Positions 46,431-58,782 of a stretch of DNA of 64,000 nucleotides are shown here, in pieces. Origin of the DNA: Ophiura sarsii. Taxonomy: Eukaryota > Echinodermata > Ophiuroidea > Amphilepidida > Ophiuridae. Where the stretch lies: the NCBI GenBank assembly GCA_035610835.1, contig CM069459.1, positions 23,761,636 through 23,825,635 on the forward strand, written 5' to 3'. The notes under the pieces are model-generated. The model had not been told where the DNA came from. It made no database searches and saw only the letters and a list, made by a program, of their open reading frames with translations. Made by a program: the position numbers and the translations under genes. Numbering within the stretch: position 1 is the first letter of the stretch; each line of letters begins with the position of its first letter.

Positions 46431-47170
46431 CTCAATTTGTATGAATGAGATATCAAATTACGAGAGAGAAATGTCCTCAATTAATGTCTCATATATTTGG
46501 TATCGATTATTATTTTCAATTAGCTAACACAAAAGCACCTGGTCGGAAACTGTTTGTGTTAGGTGTTCACCTAGCACATAAAGTCCCTGACCAGGTGCTT
46601 TGAGGTTCGCTAATTCAAAATATATAATCGGTACAAAAAATCTGAGATATACATTAAATGAGCAAATTTCTTTTCCACAGTTTGATACCTCATTCAACAA
46701 AATCGAATGGATACTTTTAAAGTTATGGCGATTTCAATGACCGCGCATGCAACAGAAAAGTTGCACTAGGTATAGGAATCATTGATTTGTGTGTGATTAC
46801 TGTCATAACTGTGTGCTATCTGAACGAGACAGATGAATGGGTCTGGAGTGATAACCGCAATGTGCGGGACAAAGGGTGTATCTGGCTGTGAAGAATACAA
46901 GTCTTAGCTGATTAGCTGTGAGTTTTTTCAGTGCGTAATCACACACAAATCAATGATTTCCTATACCTAGTGCAACTTTTCTGTTGCATGCGCGGTCATT
47001 GAAATCGCCATAACTTTAAAAGTATCCATTCGATTTTGTTGAATGAGGTATCAAACTGCGGAGAAGAAATTTGCTCATTCAATGTATATCTCAGATTTTT
47101 GGTACCGATTATCTATTTTGAATTAGCTAACCTCAAAGCACCTGGTCAGGGACTTTATGTGCTAGGTGTA
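46430..47170. repeat. Triple head-to-head repeat forming a long palindrome
   Basis: Three alternating copies (46430-46563 +, 46564-46802 -, 46936-47170 +) of a unit containing AAAGCACCTGGTCAGGGACT and TGAATGAGGTATCAAACT. The outer pair forms an inverted repeat of about 235 bp with a ~130-bp loop. Related single copies lie at 36000-36130, 16980-17170 and, diverged, 5100-5270. Confidence 0.8.
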
Positions 47171-47869
47171 TATATCAATGACTGAATAACATTTCCATTC
47201 ACTGCCTCGACACCATTTGTTAGATATATGTTTTACCTCCTACTAAAATGGTACCTACTGTTGACAACGTTTTCATGAATCGACCTTTGTATATAGTACA
47301 TTTAATATCATATCTCTTAACAAAAATACCTCATTGTTATTTCGGTGCTATTTGTATCAGTATTCAAAATATTATTAAGCTGTATATAATCATTCATTGT
47401 AACATAACATATAGTTTTAGGTTGTATATTATTACGTTGTACTATAAAGCGCAACAAAATGTGATTGTCAAGTTTTAATATTTGTGCAATATCGTTCGAT
47501 GTTCATATATTGTGTTTAATTATATATTGACATACATCATGTATGAGTATTAATTCAATGATCATGATGATATAAGAATTGTATTTGTTTGTATATGATA
47601 TGTGATTAGGTGAAGAAGAACCCCTGTTAAAAGGGCAGACGAATGCTTCAAGTAGGGCAGCTAGGACTAGTCGGTGTGGGTGTTTTGTCAGTGGCGTAGC
47701 TAGACGTTGGTGGCCATGGACAAGAGACTGCCCGGGCCACCTCCCATGTCCATTACCCTATCCCTACCACAAATTCACCCACCGGACATATGCCCCGTTT
47801 AAATCCTATAATGGCACACTGTAGAATACAAGAGGCCATTAGCGTGGCTGGTACACAATTTCTCTTTAA

Positions 47870-49640
47870 TAAAAATGAACACTATTTGTTCACAGGTGTA
47901 CTTTAATACTGTTTACTAATCTTTGTAATTGAGGCAATCTCTCGATAATTGACACGTGCTTATAGTATATTTATCAGAACAGTGACGTAACTGCGTCTAC
48001 CGATTGCAGCGCATAAACGCGCGCGCCTTATACGTATGAGCGTAGAAAGACGGAAGATACATACGCGTGCGAGACAGAGGAAGACAAATAGTGTATAGTT
48101 AAGCGTATTAAAGTATATGTATACCTTATCATCCCGTTTCTTTTTCTCTCCATTTATATAGTTCACTTTTGCTAATTTGGTTATTTTTGGCCGTGATTTA
48201 AAATGTGATCATATAAACTGAGAAATATTTAATTGAATTGATTAAAAAGTTAATAGATTTTTGTTCTGCACAAATCTTCTTGTAGTGATACGGCAGTGCG
48301 AGATGACAAACTAAAGTATTGTATTATTGCTATTAATAGTTCTACTAATAATTGTAAAGTTTTGTCAGAATTATGTTTTATAATTCATTGTTAGTTGTAC
48401 CTCGAATGTATCATTATAATCTGAACGACAAAAGAAACATAATACCACTTCTTTGCAAAGACACACATTCAAATTTTGTTCATTAAAATGAACAATATTT
48501 GTTCACAGCATTCAATACCCTTCACTAATCTGTGTGATATAGGCTATCGTTTGATTATTGACATGTGCTTAGTAAAGGCTATTGAATTACATGTATATCT
48601 TATGCAGACATTTTGATTTGAGTCCTTGCAAAGAAGTAATACGTTTCTTTTTTCCCTTAGTTTGTATTGTTATTTTTTTTGCTAATTTTGAGATTGTCGG
48701 CCTTGATTTAAAATTTGGGCATATATACTGAGATAGATTTAAAAGATAGAAGAAGAAGTATGTTGGATGTCTTAGGGCAGTGCATATGGTAACTTTTAGT
48801 GTTGCCTTATTGGGAGTAATTCTGTTATACCCTTCACAGAGGTATGCATAGTGCATGATTTTTAAGAACGACGCATACTACCGATGGAGGTGAGTAGGGT
48901 ATAACAGTATTATGCCTAGATTTGATTGAATTGAAAAGATAGATGTTAATCCAAAGAAGCGAATTTGTTTTTGCTCTGCACACGTCTTTTTGTTGTCATA
49001 CGGCAGTGCAAGATGGACAACTTGTAGTATTGTATAATTGCTATTGATGTCTCTTTTGACCATTTTCCATAGTTTGGCATGGTCATAAAATATGTTTTGA
49101 AATTTATTATAGGTTGAACTTGGAATGTATTATTATACAGACTCTAACAATAACATATTACACAATTACATTTCTCTTACTCCAAAATAAATAATATTAG
49201 TGGTTATAACCAAAGACGGTTTAGTTGGGGTTTATAATGTTGCTTATATTTAAATGTGATATTTTTGTTTTTGACATATTTTTCCTTTCACAATTAATTA
49301 TCGATTATTTGATTCTGTTTAAATACCAAAACCTTTGAAATGCAACATTATCCACCCCTAAACATGGGTCATCTCGTATATTCACAGTGGTTTTCTGACT
49401 ACTTATATTATTGGCCATAATTATCCGTCATATACCACCGTTTGGAAAGAAATAAATTTTAATTTGTAGCAAAAGGAATTGTGTTAACTGTAAAGAAAGC
49501 ACAAAACTATAATGAAACGAAACAATTCATAAGGATTTTTAAAATTGTATCATTTTTGTTATACATTACAGTCTGTACATTGTTTACTTTTGCCAATTTG
49601 GGGAGTTTCGGTCACGATTTATAATGCGAGCATATAAACT
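47870..49640 (+). repeat. Diverged tandem duplication of ~0.6-0.7 kb
   Basis: GAACACTATTTGTTCACAG (47877) recurs at 48489. CATACGGCAGTGCAAGATGG-type sequence occurs near 48290 and 48998, and a third partial copy (ACTTTTGCCAATTTGG) is near 49586. Small antisense frames here are not supported as genes. Confidence 0.65.
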
Positions 49641-50721
49641 GAAATAGGTTTAATTGAAAACAGTAAAATATGCTATTAGTGTTTCTTTATATTATTGTTG
49701 CCAAAGAGTGTTAGAAACATGCTGTTAGCTTTGTATTTGAGACGTATTATTTGAGATATTGTCGTTAATTTCCTGTATTTTGGTCAATGCATGTTCTTGA
49801 TTTGAAAAGTGAACATAACAGAAGCAACTCAGTGGGGAAAATTGGTTGTAATCTGGTTCTAATGACGTCATAACAACCAAGTCATATGTTGCATTTTAGT
49901 TGTGGCTCGGTTGTATATGAAAGTGTTTACAACGTCGTCTTAACGTTATTAACGTCGTACCAACGTTTTATAACATTATTTTGCTATCAATTGAATGAGA
50001 AGATGGTGAAGATCTTGTGAGAAATTATGACACGGTGAAGATATTTATGAATCTACTTGGTGTAGCTGTGTAGTTTGATATATTAAAGCAACATTTTATC
50101 TGTGATGTTTACAGAGTTATTTGTTACTATTATTAACAACATTATATATTATATATTTTGCTCTATTCGTTTTGGTTTTTGAATTGTATTGATACATTTG
50201 TTATAACTTTCAATCCTCTCTAATAAATTTGTTTTATAATTGTTTTGATGGTTGTATTTAAATGAATCAATTATTGTTATATATGGAACTATATTATTAC
50301 GTTTATTATGCAATTCAACGTCGTTTGACCAGCAATTGGACATGTGAACATATGAAGCATTTTTGAAATGAATAAAATAAACTCTGAAGAAGGAAATTTC
50401 TTTTTGTTAAGTTCTTTATTTAAGGTGCACCAAAACAAAACAAAAACAATTTATATGTATTAGTATTTGTATGGGGTGTGGACGGTGTGAAGTGACATTT
50501 AATCAATAAATAAAGTACAAGTATGACAAGAACCATTTGGCGCAAATTGGGAAAGGAATTAATTTTCGTAATTAATGATAAAACAAGCAATCAATCAGTT
50601 AATTGATTTTAATAAACCTGGGCATTATAAAGTAGTCAAAAGCCTTTAGTGTAACGTTGGGCATTTCAAACTAGTCAAAACATTAATTGTAAAGTTAGGC
50701 ATTTCAGACAAATCAAAACTC

Positions 50722-50934
50722 TTAAGGGAAGTGTCAACCCAAAATATATGAAATTTATCAAGCACTGTAACTTTTAAACTAATAATGTAATGTACATAAA
50801 AGTATACAATTTTTCAAATGAAATGAGTCGGAGAATCCATATTTGGTATTAAATTTCACAAACAATAGTGATTCCAACATTTTTCAGACTATTTTGATAA
50901 ATTTCATAAAAAAGGGTTGACAGTACCCTTTTAA
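50722..50934. mobile_element. TTAA-flanked MITE (AAGGGAAGTGTCAACCC)
   Basis: Starts TTAAGGGAAGTGTCAACCC and ends GGGTTGACAGTACCCTTTTAA, so the ends are inverted repeats with TTAA on both sides. Kolobok- and piggyBac-type elements use TTAA targets. It is inserted in a degenerate ~41-bp tandem array. Confidence 0.65.
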
Positions 50935-50955
50935 GTGTAAAGTTGTGTAAAACCC

Positions 50956-51296
50956 TTAAAGGTATATTATGTGAACTTTTCTATGGGACGCCCTCAATCC
51001 TCGAAAAAAAATTGAAGCAGATTTTTTTGCAGATTTACTTTTCTGATCATAAATCATAATACATTCCAAGTTACAGAGCGATACGATTCCTAATAATCTC
51101 AAAATCATGGTTTAAAGAGTGAATTTAGAGTAAGATTTTGAAGTAATCAAGGTAATTAGGAATCGTATCGATCTGTAACTTAGAAGATCTTTATGATTTA
51201 TGATCAAAAATGCAAATCTGCAAGAAAGTCTGCTTTCATAGTAAAAATCAATGATAGAGGGCGCTACTTGGAAAAGATCACATAATATGCCCTTAA
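50956..51296. mobile_element. TTAA-flanked palindromic MITE (AAGGGCATATTATGTGATC)
   Basis: The ends TTAAAGGTATATTATGTG and CACATAATATGCCCTTAA are inverted repeats. The two halves also pair internally (GATACGATTCCTAAT against ATTAGGAATCGTATCG). A second copy of the family lies at 58359. Confidence 0.75.
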
Positions 51297-51663
51297 ATGT
51301 GAAGTTACGCCTTTCAGAGTAATTAAAATCCTTTAGTATTAAAGTAGGCATTTCAGAATAATCAAAAGACTTTAGTGCGAAGATAGGGATTTCAGACTAA
51401 TCAAAAGCTTAAGTTGAGCATTTCAGAGTAGATAAAGGCCTTTAGTGTGAATATAGGTATTTCTGAGTAGTCAAAGTCTTTAATGTGTAGGCAGGGATAT
51501 CAGAAGCCAAAAGGCTTTAGTTTAAAGTTAGGCAATTCAGACGAGTCAAAAGCATGTAGTGTAAGTTAGGCATTGCAGAGTGTAGTCAAACTGTCAAGTT
51601 ACACATTTCAGAATAGTCAAAAGTCTTTAGTTTAAGTCGAAGAAAGATTGGAGAGGGGGGAAT

Positions 51664-52309
51664 TGTTAGAACTATGTCTTGGCTACGATATAGTCCAATG
51701 ACAGCGATATCGACAATACATTCACTTTAGATATTCCGGATATAAGTAGACGACCTGAAAACCCAATTTACATTGGCTGATAGTTAATGACGCAGCTTGA
51801 AAATCAAAATTAAAATAGTCTGTATGCAAATCTTTCCTCTTTACATAAAACCTTTCAGTATTATTGAAACAAACAAACAAATGAAATAGTCGGTGGACAT
51901 TGTCCTGCATTAATCATTGGTAGCATGTTTTGAAGGTATTTTTATGGTGCTACTCGACACTCAAAATGCTGTCTTTTTCAAGTTGTGAAGTGCTGTACGA
52001 CGTGTTATTTGTGTGTGCCTTATTCGCTTAACAGCGTTGATGATGCGGTTCCTTAGATCTTGGAGATTAGTCGATGGTGTCTAAACGACTTAGACTTAGC
52101 AAAACCCAAAAAGAAAAAGTTTAACGGTGTAAGATCTGGAGAGCGAGCAGGCCAGTCCGAAGTATGGCGGACGAGAAAATCAGGAATGCATGGTGGAACG
52201 ATGTAATTTGGGTTTTCAAGTTGTCGACTGATATCCATAAACTCTCAGCGTGTTTATGATCGATATCGCTGTAATTTGACTATGCGATAGCCTAGACATA
52301 GTTCTAACA
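51664..52309 (-). mobile_element. Mariner-like element remnant with TIR TGTTAGAACTATGTCT
   Basis: The ends TGTTAGAACTATGTCTTGGC (51664) and its diverged inverse (ending GTTCTAACA at 52309) pair over about 50 bp, including CGATATCG. The interior codes on the minus strand for the C-terminal end of a mariner-type transposase. At about 650 bp it is too short to be autonomous. Confidence 0.7.
51975..52238 (-). pseudogene. Mariner-like transposase C-terminal fragment
   Basis: The minus strand encodes DWPARSPDLTPLNFFFLG, the hallmark around the last catalytic acidic residue of mariner-type DDE transposases (WPxRSPDLxPxD). The usual Asp after Pro-Leu is Asn here. The frame stops near 52053, while the expected tail (NLQDLRNRIINAVKRI) continues in another frame to about 51975. 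It is a dead fragment. Confidence 0.75.
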
Positions 52310-52869
52310 GAATATCTGATTTCCAGTGCGATATGTAATTTGAAGGGTACAGTACTCGCTAAAAGGTGTTGCGGGTGGGTTTTGTATACACCTATCAGAT
52401 CACATAGTCTATAGTCATTGGTATCCTATTGGAAATTAAACGAAACAGATTTGCTAATCAGACTCAGAAAATTGAATTAAAGTTTCAATGATAGAGGGAT
52501 TCACAATTATTGTACAACGCAAATGGTTTTCATTTGTAACGGTGACCTAGGCCCAGGTATGGAAAATGATGCTCAGTGAACTGTGCATTTGTTAGTTGTG
52601 TGCGGGGTTTCAGGTTGTAGTCATCATTGAATGAATTCGTTGCATTGCACGTAGACGTGAAATGTATCGTCTAGCTGGTCTAGTATGTATACATTAACAG
52701 AACATTAAATGTCAGCATTGTGAATCATCGCCAAAGATATGAATACAGTATGATACCTTTTGCTAGCCATAATTGCCAGCCATAATTGGATATAAGCATG
52801 AACTATCAGGTGGTAACAGAAAATAAGAAAATAAGAAGAGTGAAGAAAAGAAGAGTGTAGACTGAAGAT

Positions 52870-52924
52870 ATGGGAGAGCTTTGTGAAGAAGGTTATGTAA
52901 CCTGTGCACATCATCAGATAACAG
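52870..52924 (+). CDS. Candidate orphan first exon (18 codons + 1 nt, phase 1)
   Basis: ATG at 52870 with an in-frame TAG 12 nt upstream opens MGELCEEGYVTCAHHQIT and ends ACAG|GTATGT in phase 1. Its length (55 nt) and phase equal those of the receptor's start exon, although the peptides differ. It may be the start exon of a paralogous receptor whose other exons are lost or lie outside the window, or it may be chance. No matching Death or NACHT exon was seen downstream, where the sequence is mostly transposon-derived. Confidence 0.25.
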
Positions 52925-53372
52925 GTATGTCATTCTCTTTTTCTCTTTTGATACCACCCCCCTCCCCCTTCCTCTCCGCCCGCTCGCCAGTGCGCGTCGT
53001 TAAACATATGCATTCGACCGAATTTAAGTGTATTTTATGTTCAGGTGGGGGCCTTAGGCTGAGTTATGTATTGAAAACGATTAGGGGAACCGTATTAGTG
53101 AAGAATGTATTTTCAAATTCAGAATTAAGTCCAAAAATACTTTTGAAAAACACAAAGGTTTTTTTTGTTAATTGCATCAACAAACGGCTTGCCCTTATTA
53201 TTATGGTGCCTGGTGCCACAAAGAGCTTTGCAAAACCTTTTTCGAGATTTAATTTTCATGAAATCGCAAAAAAGAACCAGAGTTATTTTATCAAAAATAT
53301 TTTAAAGCTTTAAATTTCGTTAACTATATCAAAGTTGGCTGTTCTAATTGGTATCCACTGATATCAGGCCTA

Positions 53373-54005
53373 CAGGGCGTGTCAACAAGTGTCCTATGTG
53401 AAGAACAACATTAACTAAAAATACATCTCATGTTTTTTAGTTTTCAACAAACAGACTATTTGTAAGCCCTATTAGAATTCTATCACTTACACGTGGTCGA
53501 TTAAATGTCACCACTTGACTACCGAGATATGATCAATTTAGTAACAAAAGTGCGAATCCCACTTTGGCCACTTTGAACAAGAAATGGACTTTCAATTGAA
53601 ATAAACTGCATTTTTAATTCCAATGATGATTATAGGATAATGTCAATGAATTGTTTATAATACATTTGAAATTCAAATATTCTGTAGTTTTTCATTTATA
53701 ATATGGATGAAAATATGTTTTCTGCTCAAATTCAACTAACTATTAATGATTTTGTTGATTATGTTCAATTACACACTGAATGACGATTCGTATAAAATGT
53801 TCTTTGCACTTGGAAAATGGCCATAGCTGAATTGAACATGCCTGAGTAGATTTACCATAATTTGATAACGAAAGCTCTTAAATGGATAGAAACCATTCTT
53901 ATGACAGATCAAAAATTCCTGAACAGGATTATTGGTACTTCATATTTTTATATTTTTCACGGTAAACAAAATCATGTTTCACATGGGACATTTTGACACG
54001 CCCTC
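53373..54005. mobile_element. Mariner-like MITE, TIR AGGGCGTGTCAA
   Basis: The left end after TA reads CAGGGCGTGTCAACAAGTGT and the right end reads ACATTTTGACACGCCCTC; TIR similarity extends through CATGTGAA. No transposase is present. An internal stretch (GTGCGAATCCCACTTTGGCC) recurs inverted at 11195-11345, so a relative is present upstream of the receptor gene. Confidence 0.65.
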
Positions 54006-55441
54006 TCGCGTTAATAAAGTAGAATCGTGCAGAAGAAAATGATCGAATTTTATTATCGCTGAGTAACGTAAGTCCGGTAGTACGCCTTTAATCTAATTTA
54101 ATCAAGACAAGCTGTTTCACGGATGCGGTTTCGCATTCCGGGGAAACCCTCTTATCTACCTGTCAATCAAATTTGGTATGATGTTTTGCGTAATATAGAC
54201 CAATCAGGTCTTTTTATTGCTCAAACACAAGGCAGATAAGAGATTTGGGCGTAATTACGATAGCATCCGATTAATGAATGAACAATTTAAAATCAGTTCA
54301 TCTTAACTCCATGTGGGAAAAAACCATTTTAACTGAATTGTTGAAAATCAAGATTCAACATAAATTGTTGCAATATTTTCTATGAATTAAAGAAAATATC
54401 ATCATAAGGAATTATCTCCTGATGTTTACTTGAGTTTGACTCAAGTTTAGTATAATGCAACGAGTTGAAAGCACTGCTCTCTGCTCTCATATCTTCAACA
54501 GCGTTTGCTTTTTACTTGTTTACTCAATTAGTGGTATAAGTTGCAAAAGAAGGACTAAAGGCGTCAACACGCGTTCTTATATAATTGAACGTTGTCCCCA
54601 AGTATGACTGACGTTGTCCGAATTTGGCAGAAGGCCTATGTAGCCAAATGTTGCATAACATTAGTTTCAAACTACAACTTCATGACAAAGTAACAAATAC
54701 AGCTGCAAGTTGTGGTACATGTATTTACAATTGGCTCTGCTATGTATGACTACGACAACGTAACTTACAATGAATGGTATGTGGCATTTCAGATACAGCG
54801 CCAAGAAATATTAAAAATGTATTGTTATTAAGATATTTTTGAACTTTGATCAACTTGTTGTAAAGAAACAGTTATCTGACGAGAATAATCAGACAAACAG
54901 TATGGTTCTAATTCAAAAAAATAATACAAAAGGTCAGTCGTTGTGTTTGATATTCACTAGAGCGTGTGTCGTAAATCCGGGGCCTACGACTGGATATTAT
55001 CACAGTATAGAGCGCGTAAAATAGCTGGGCTGCGTCTTTTAATTTACTCTAAATAAAATAACATTTTAGTTTACATTTTATAATTCATTTAGTGTATCAC
55101 TAGCTTTGAAAATATAAGGACATTAATATTAATAACTATGCTAGGTGTTTTTAACGCTATTTAAAATCAGTTCATTTTAAGTGGACTTTTATGTAATAAG
55201 TAACACTGAAAGGAAACAAATTATTTATGTGTACAATATTGAATTATCCCAGTTAAAGCACGGCCTGTCAATACAACAATGTATTGAAAATGGCACAATC
55301 AAGGTCAAATCTAGCTAGCCTACAAATAATGTAAATGTTGACCTTTTCTGGTTTGAAATCAATGTTGCATGTCAAAATATTTTACACCAAGCCTTAGGTA
55401 TGTATTTGGCCTTCTCTATGCCAGTTGACATGCTACACAAA
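54006..55441. other. Intergenic, nothing recognised
   Basis: One 61-codon frame at 54839-55024 has no family resemblance. A small inverted pair (CTCTTATCTACCTG; CAGATAAGAG) lies near 54149-54242. No gene is supported. Confidence 0.4.
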
Positions 55442-55789
55442 CAGAGTGTCAAAAAAGTTTCGAAACCATTTCAAAGCTTTATATCTCCGGTAAAATAATT
55501 CGCACCTTAAATCTGAAAATATATTTGAAAAGAGAACACTTGTAGAATTATTATTTAAAAACCCTTAATATTTAACACGAAGGGATATGTTTGATAACAT
55601 AACGCGCAATACCATACAATGTTAGATGTTCACGCGACGCCATTTGTGCGTAGCTGTAAACGCGTGCTGGAACTTGGAGCTGCACATTCCTCATACTCCA
55701 TTCACGTGCCTTTCACAAAATACATTCGCTGATTTCATTTAGTGCACGGCATTAATAATAGGCTCAATACTAATGTTCAGGATGCGTAA

Positions 55790-56160
55790 AAGCATAAATA
55801 AACGTATTCGTTATGTTTGGCTGTACGCTGAATCCAAATCAATCAAGTTTACTCAACTAAGTTCAGACAGCATTTTAATGTTAAACTGAGGCGCATCGGC
55901 TAAGTAGACTATTTTGGAACTTGGTGGACAAATACTTATAGACAGGATCTGTACAAAAAGCAGTTCGCGGTGGCCGTACAAAAACTGGAAGATCAACAAA
56001 CAACATTGACGTCATTAGACGCGCACAGTAGTTAAAAGTCCAACGCAATCTGTTCGCCGACTTTCAGTAGAGAACAGAGTTCCGAGGTCTAACTGTGCAC
56101 CGTATTTTGCGAAAGAGACTTGAAGAAGTTCCCGTACAATATACAGATTAAGCAGAAACG
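55790..56160 (+). pseudogene. Broken mariner-like transposase N-terminal region
   Basis: Conceptual fragments RIRYVWLYAES, GGRTKTGRSTNNIDVIRR and KSPTQSVRRLS align with the copy at 59158, but lie in different frames with intervening stops. The DDE domain was not found here. Confidence 0.65.
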
Positions 56161-56639
56161 TATCAAGTATCGGTTTTATTAGTCGACTTTTAACTGATTC
56201 AAATTGTTCATGTGTTCTAAAGTTTATAAAATAATATTACTTTAATCTAAGATTTCAACAACAAAAATCACAATGGGAAAAAACTTCCTTTTATCCAAAT
56301 CCCTCCCTTGCTCCATCTAATTCATTCTTTTTTGGCACTTTTTTGTCAACATTGAAGAAGAAAAAATTAGATTAGGTTAACAAATTAGAAATTCTTCCCT
56401 TAGTAAGTGTCCATACGTCATAATCAAGCGGTTTGGGTATATTTTTCTCAAAATTATTGTTGTTACCAGTCCTTTGTTCAAAGAACGTGGGTCAAAAGAA
56501 TATTTTTTTGGTTGTGATTTTCTCAAAAATCAACATTTTTGCTCAAAAACCAATAGCTATATTTTTGTAGAGTTGGTTATCAACAACTTCCATGACCCAA
56601 TGGTATTTGGGGAGCTGCATTGAAAAATGGTGGATGTTA

Positions 56640-56795
56640 CAATCTAAGTGCGGATAGGTTAGCGCTAGAAATTGGCAGCACCCTAGTTGATGCGACATGA
56701 TTCTGATGATTCACCAGCAGCAAAATTACAGCGCTTTGAGCCATTTGGAAAAGGCGCTATATAAATAATGATTATTATTATTATTATTATTAAAA
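56640..56795 (+). mobile_element. L2-type SINE/LINE 3' end with ATT microsatellite
   Basis: ACAGCGCTTTGAGCCATTTG followed by GAAAAGGCGCTATATAAA and an (ATT)n run. This is the hairpin-plus-microsatellite 3' end typical of L2-related retroelements. The upstream boundary is uncertain. It is nested in a decayed mariner-family element. Confidence 0.7.
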
Positions 56796-57752
56796 AGGTT
56801 CTCCATCCAAAGATATTTTTTTATATTTTATAGTGCGAATCATTATACCGGAAATATAAAGCTTTGAATAGTTTCAAAACTTTTGGCTGGCACACCCTGT
56901 ACACCATGTGCATCCCGATTAAACACAAGCGAAGACAGCCCAACAGTTATATTCAGCATAGGAGACGGCGCTGAAATTAATCATATTTCACGATTTTGAA
57001 ATAGTAATACCCGGTTACAAACGAGCGAAGAAACTGAAACAGTTACAAATATTTCATTGAAACTATTCATGTTACATGTGCAAATATGAAGTTGGAGGTG
57101 GATTATCTCTCAAAGCCGGTTTTAGATCTAAATGTCTGTTCCTTGAAAGGACACAAAAACATCGACAACTTTAACATGTCTACAGTACATGAACATGTGT
57201 CCACATTGGCGACGCAGCAATTGGCATCTATAGATATGTTGCTGTTAGTATTGCTTTAAGCACATACTGAAAAAGCACTAATCACGCCCTAAGTGTCATT
57301 CATGCAGGGTATACTGTATTTGTTAATATAATGACATTGTTGTATCTAATACCTAAAATAAATCTGTATTTATCTTTTCACAAATTGAAATATACTGGTG
57401 GAATGTTCTAACATCGTCCATCCAATGATGTCACCCGCGCAAAATTAGTGTTCCAGTATCGCTCGATACTGGCACTTATAAGATGTGCAAGTATACCCGG
57501 ATGAGTCTTGAGCTGCGATTAATTTCACAAAAATCACTGCTGAGCACACACTAAGCAATGATACAATTGTGGATATTTCCCCTTAATTATGTTAGCAAAT
57601 GTGTTAGATGACATATTATAGGTTGACACATAGGCCTACATGAATTTCTAAGAAAGAATGTTAATTTTCACCATTTACCAAAATCAGTGTGATTTTTAAA
57701 ATATAGTAAACCATACATACTGGCATATCAAGAACTATTTAAATCATAATAA

Positions 57753-57952
57753 ATCCCTGTAACCAATAACGCAGGGATCTTTCTGTGTAACATACTCCCA
57801 TATTTCTTCCCGACGACAGGGATCTTTCTGTATGTATGAAATATAAGCCAAAAATCATCCCGGTGACCAATATATATAACCGGGATATTTATGTATATAA
57901 ACACACACCCATATATCGTCCCGGTGACCAATACAACCGAGATATTTGGCGA
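57753..57952 (+). repeat. ~60-bp tandem repeat with CCCGGTGACCAATA
   Basis: Four diverged units, each with CCC(T/G)GT...CAATA and (A/C)(C/G)GGGATATTT, able to form small hairpins. No coding content. Confidence 0.65.
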
Positions 57953-58358
57953 TATTTTACCATATTATTTCTTCTGTGTAATTTACACCACGAAATCAAA
58001 AAAAAGTACTGAACCAGCTTTCATTTTACTGCTCCATCAACATTTTAAATGTGTCCAAAGACCCAACCAGCCCTTGTGAATATGAATATGTTTTATAGGT
58101 CATATCTAGAATGGAAAAGGGTAAACTTTGTTAAATACCAAAAGAGTCCTAGGCATGCTAGGTGAAACTTGCCATTTACGCAATGAGCCTTTACGCCCCA
58201 AGAAAAATACCTGCAAAATAAAAGCTTAATTAGAATAAGGAAACGTGTGAGACGGGTGTATGTCGAAATGTAGACTATCGCCGAAAAAGATGCAAGATTA
58301 AATCTTATGAGGCGGCCAGGCCACGCATGAGCAGACGAAAAAGTGCGATAGTATCGCT

Positions 58359-58630
58359 TTAAAGGCATATTATGTGATCTTTTCCAAGTAGCGCCCTCTA
58401 TAATTGATTTTTACTATGAAAGCAGATTTTCTTGCAGATTTACATTTTTGATCATAAATCATAAAGATCTTCTAAGTTACAGATCGATACGATTCCTAAT
58501 TACTTCAAAATCATGGTTTGAAAATAGATTGTACCGAGCGGTACAATCTACTTTTCAAAATTTTACTCTAAATTCACTCTAAAAACATGATTTTGAGGTT
58601 ATTAGGAATCGTATCGCTCTGTAACTTGGA
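58359..58630. mobile_element. Truncated copy of the 50.96-kb MITE
   Basis: Begins TTAAAGGCATATTATGTGAT and follows the other copy in inverse orientation up to GTAACTTGGA, where it stops abruptly about 110 bp short of the expected end. It carries an extra hairpin (GATTGTACCGAGCGGTACAA) in the middle. Confidence 0.7.
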
Positions 58631-58782
58631 GTCGTTTAAACTGACTCAGCAGACAGACAGAAGACGAGAAAAGAACAAACAAGTACTTTGGTCATCAGTG
58701 GAGAAATTTATTAATTAAGTGCACATCAATAATACAAGCACTTAAGAAAGAAATACCCCCCCCCCTACACTAGAACTATCTA

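Larger units (their letters stand above)
50624..51635 (+). repeat. Degenerate ~41-bp tandem array interrupted by two MITEs
   Basis: Repeated motif GGCATTTCAGACTAGTCAAA followed by AGCCTTTAGTGTAAAGTTA, about a dozen diverged copies. The 50722 and 50956 MITEs are inserted within it. Confidence 0.75.
55442..56899 (+). mobile_element. Decayed mariner-family element
   Basis: Left end CAGAGTGTCAAAAAAG and right end CTTTTGGCTGGCACACCCTG followed by TA are diverged inverted repeats, extended by AAGCTTTATAT on the left against ATATAAAGCTT on the right. The interior (about 55790-56160) is a broken relative of the transposase N-terminal half at 59.2 kb, with several stops and indels. A retroelement tail is inserted at 56640-56795. 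Confidence 0.7.

Noticed and set aside
53000..53313. Continuation of the 52870 frame as a 147-codon protein
   Set aside because: The sequence after the GTATGT donor becomes a pyrimidine tract and low-complexity residues. A spliced exon is more likely than an intronless gene.
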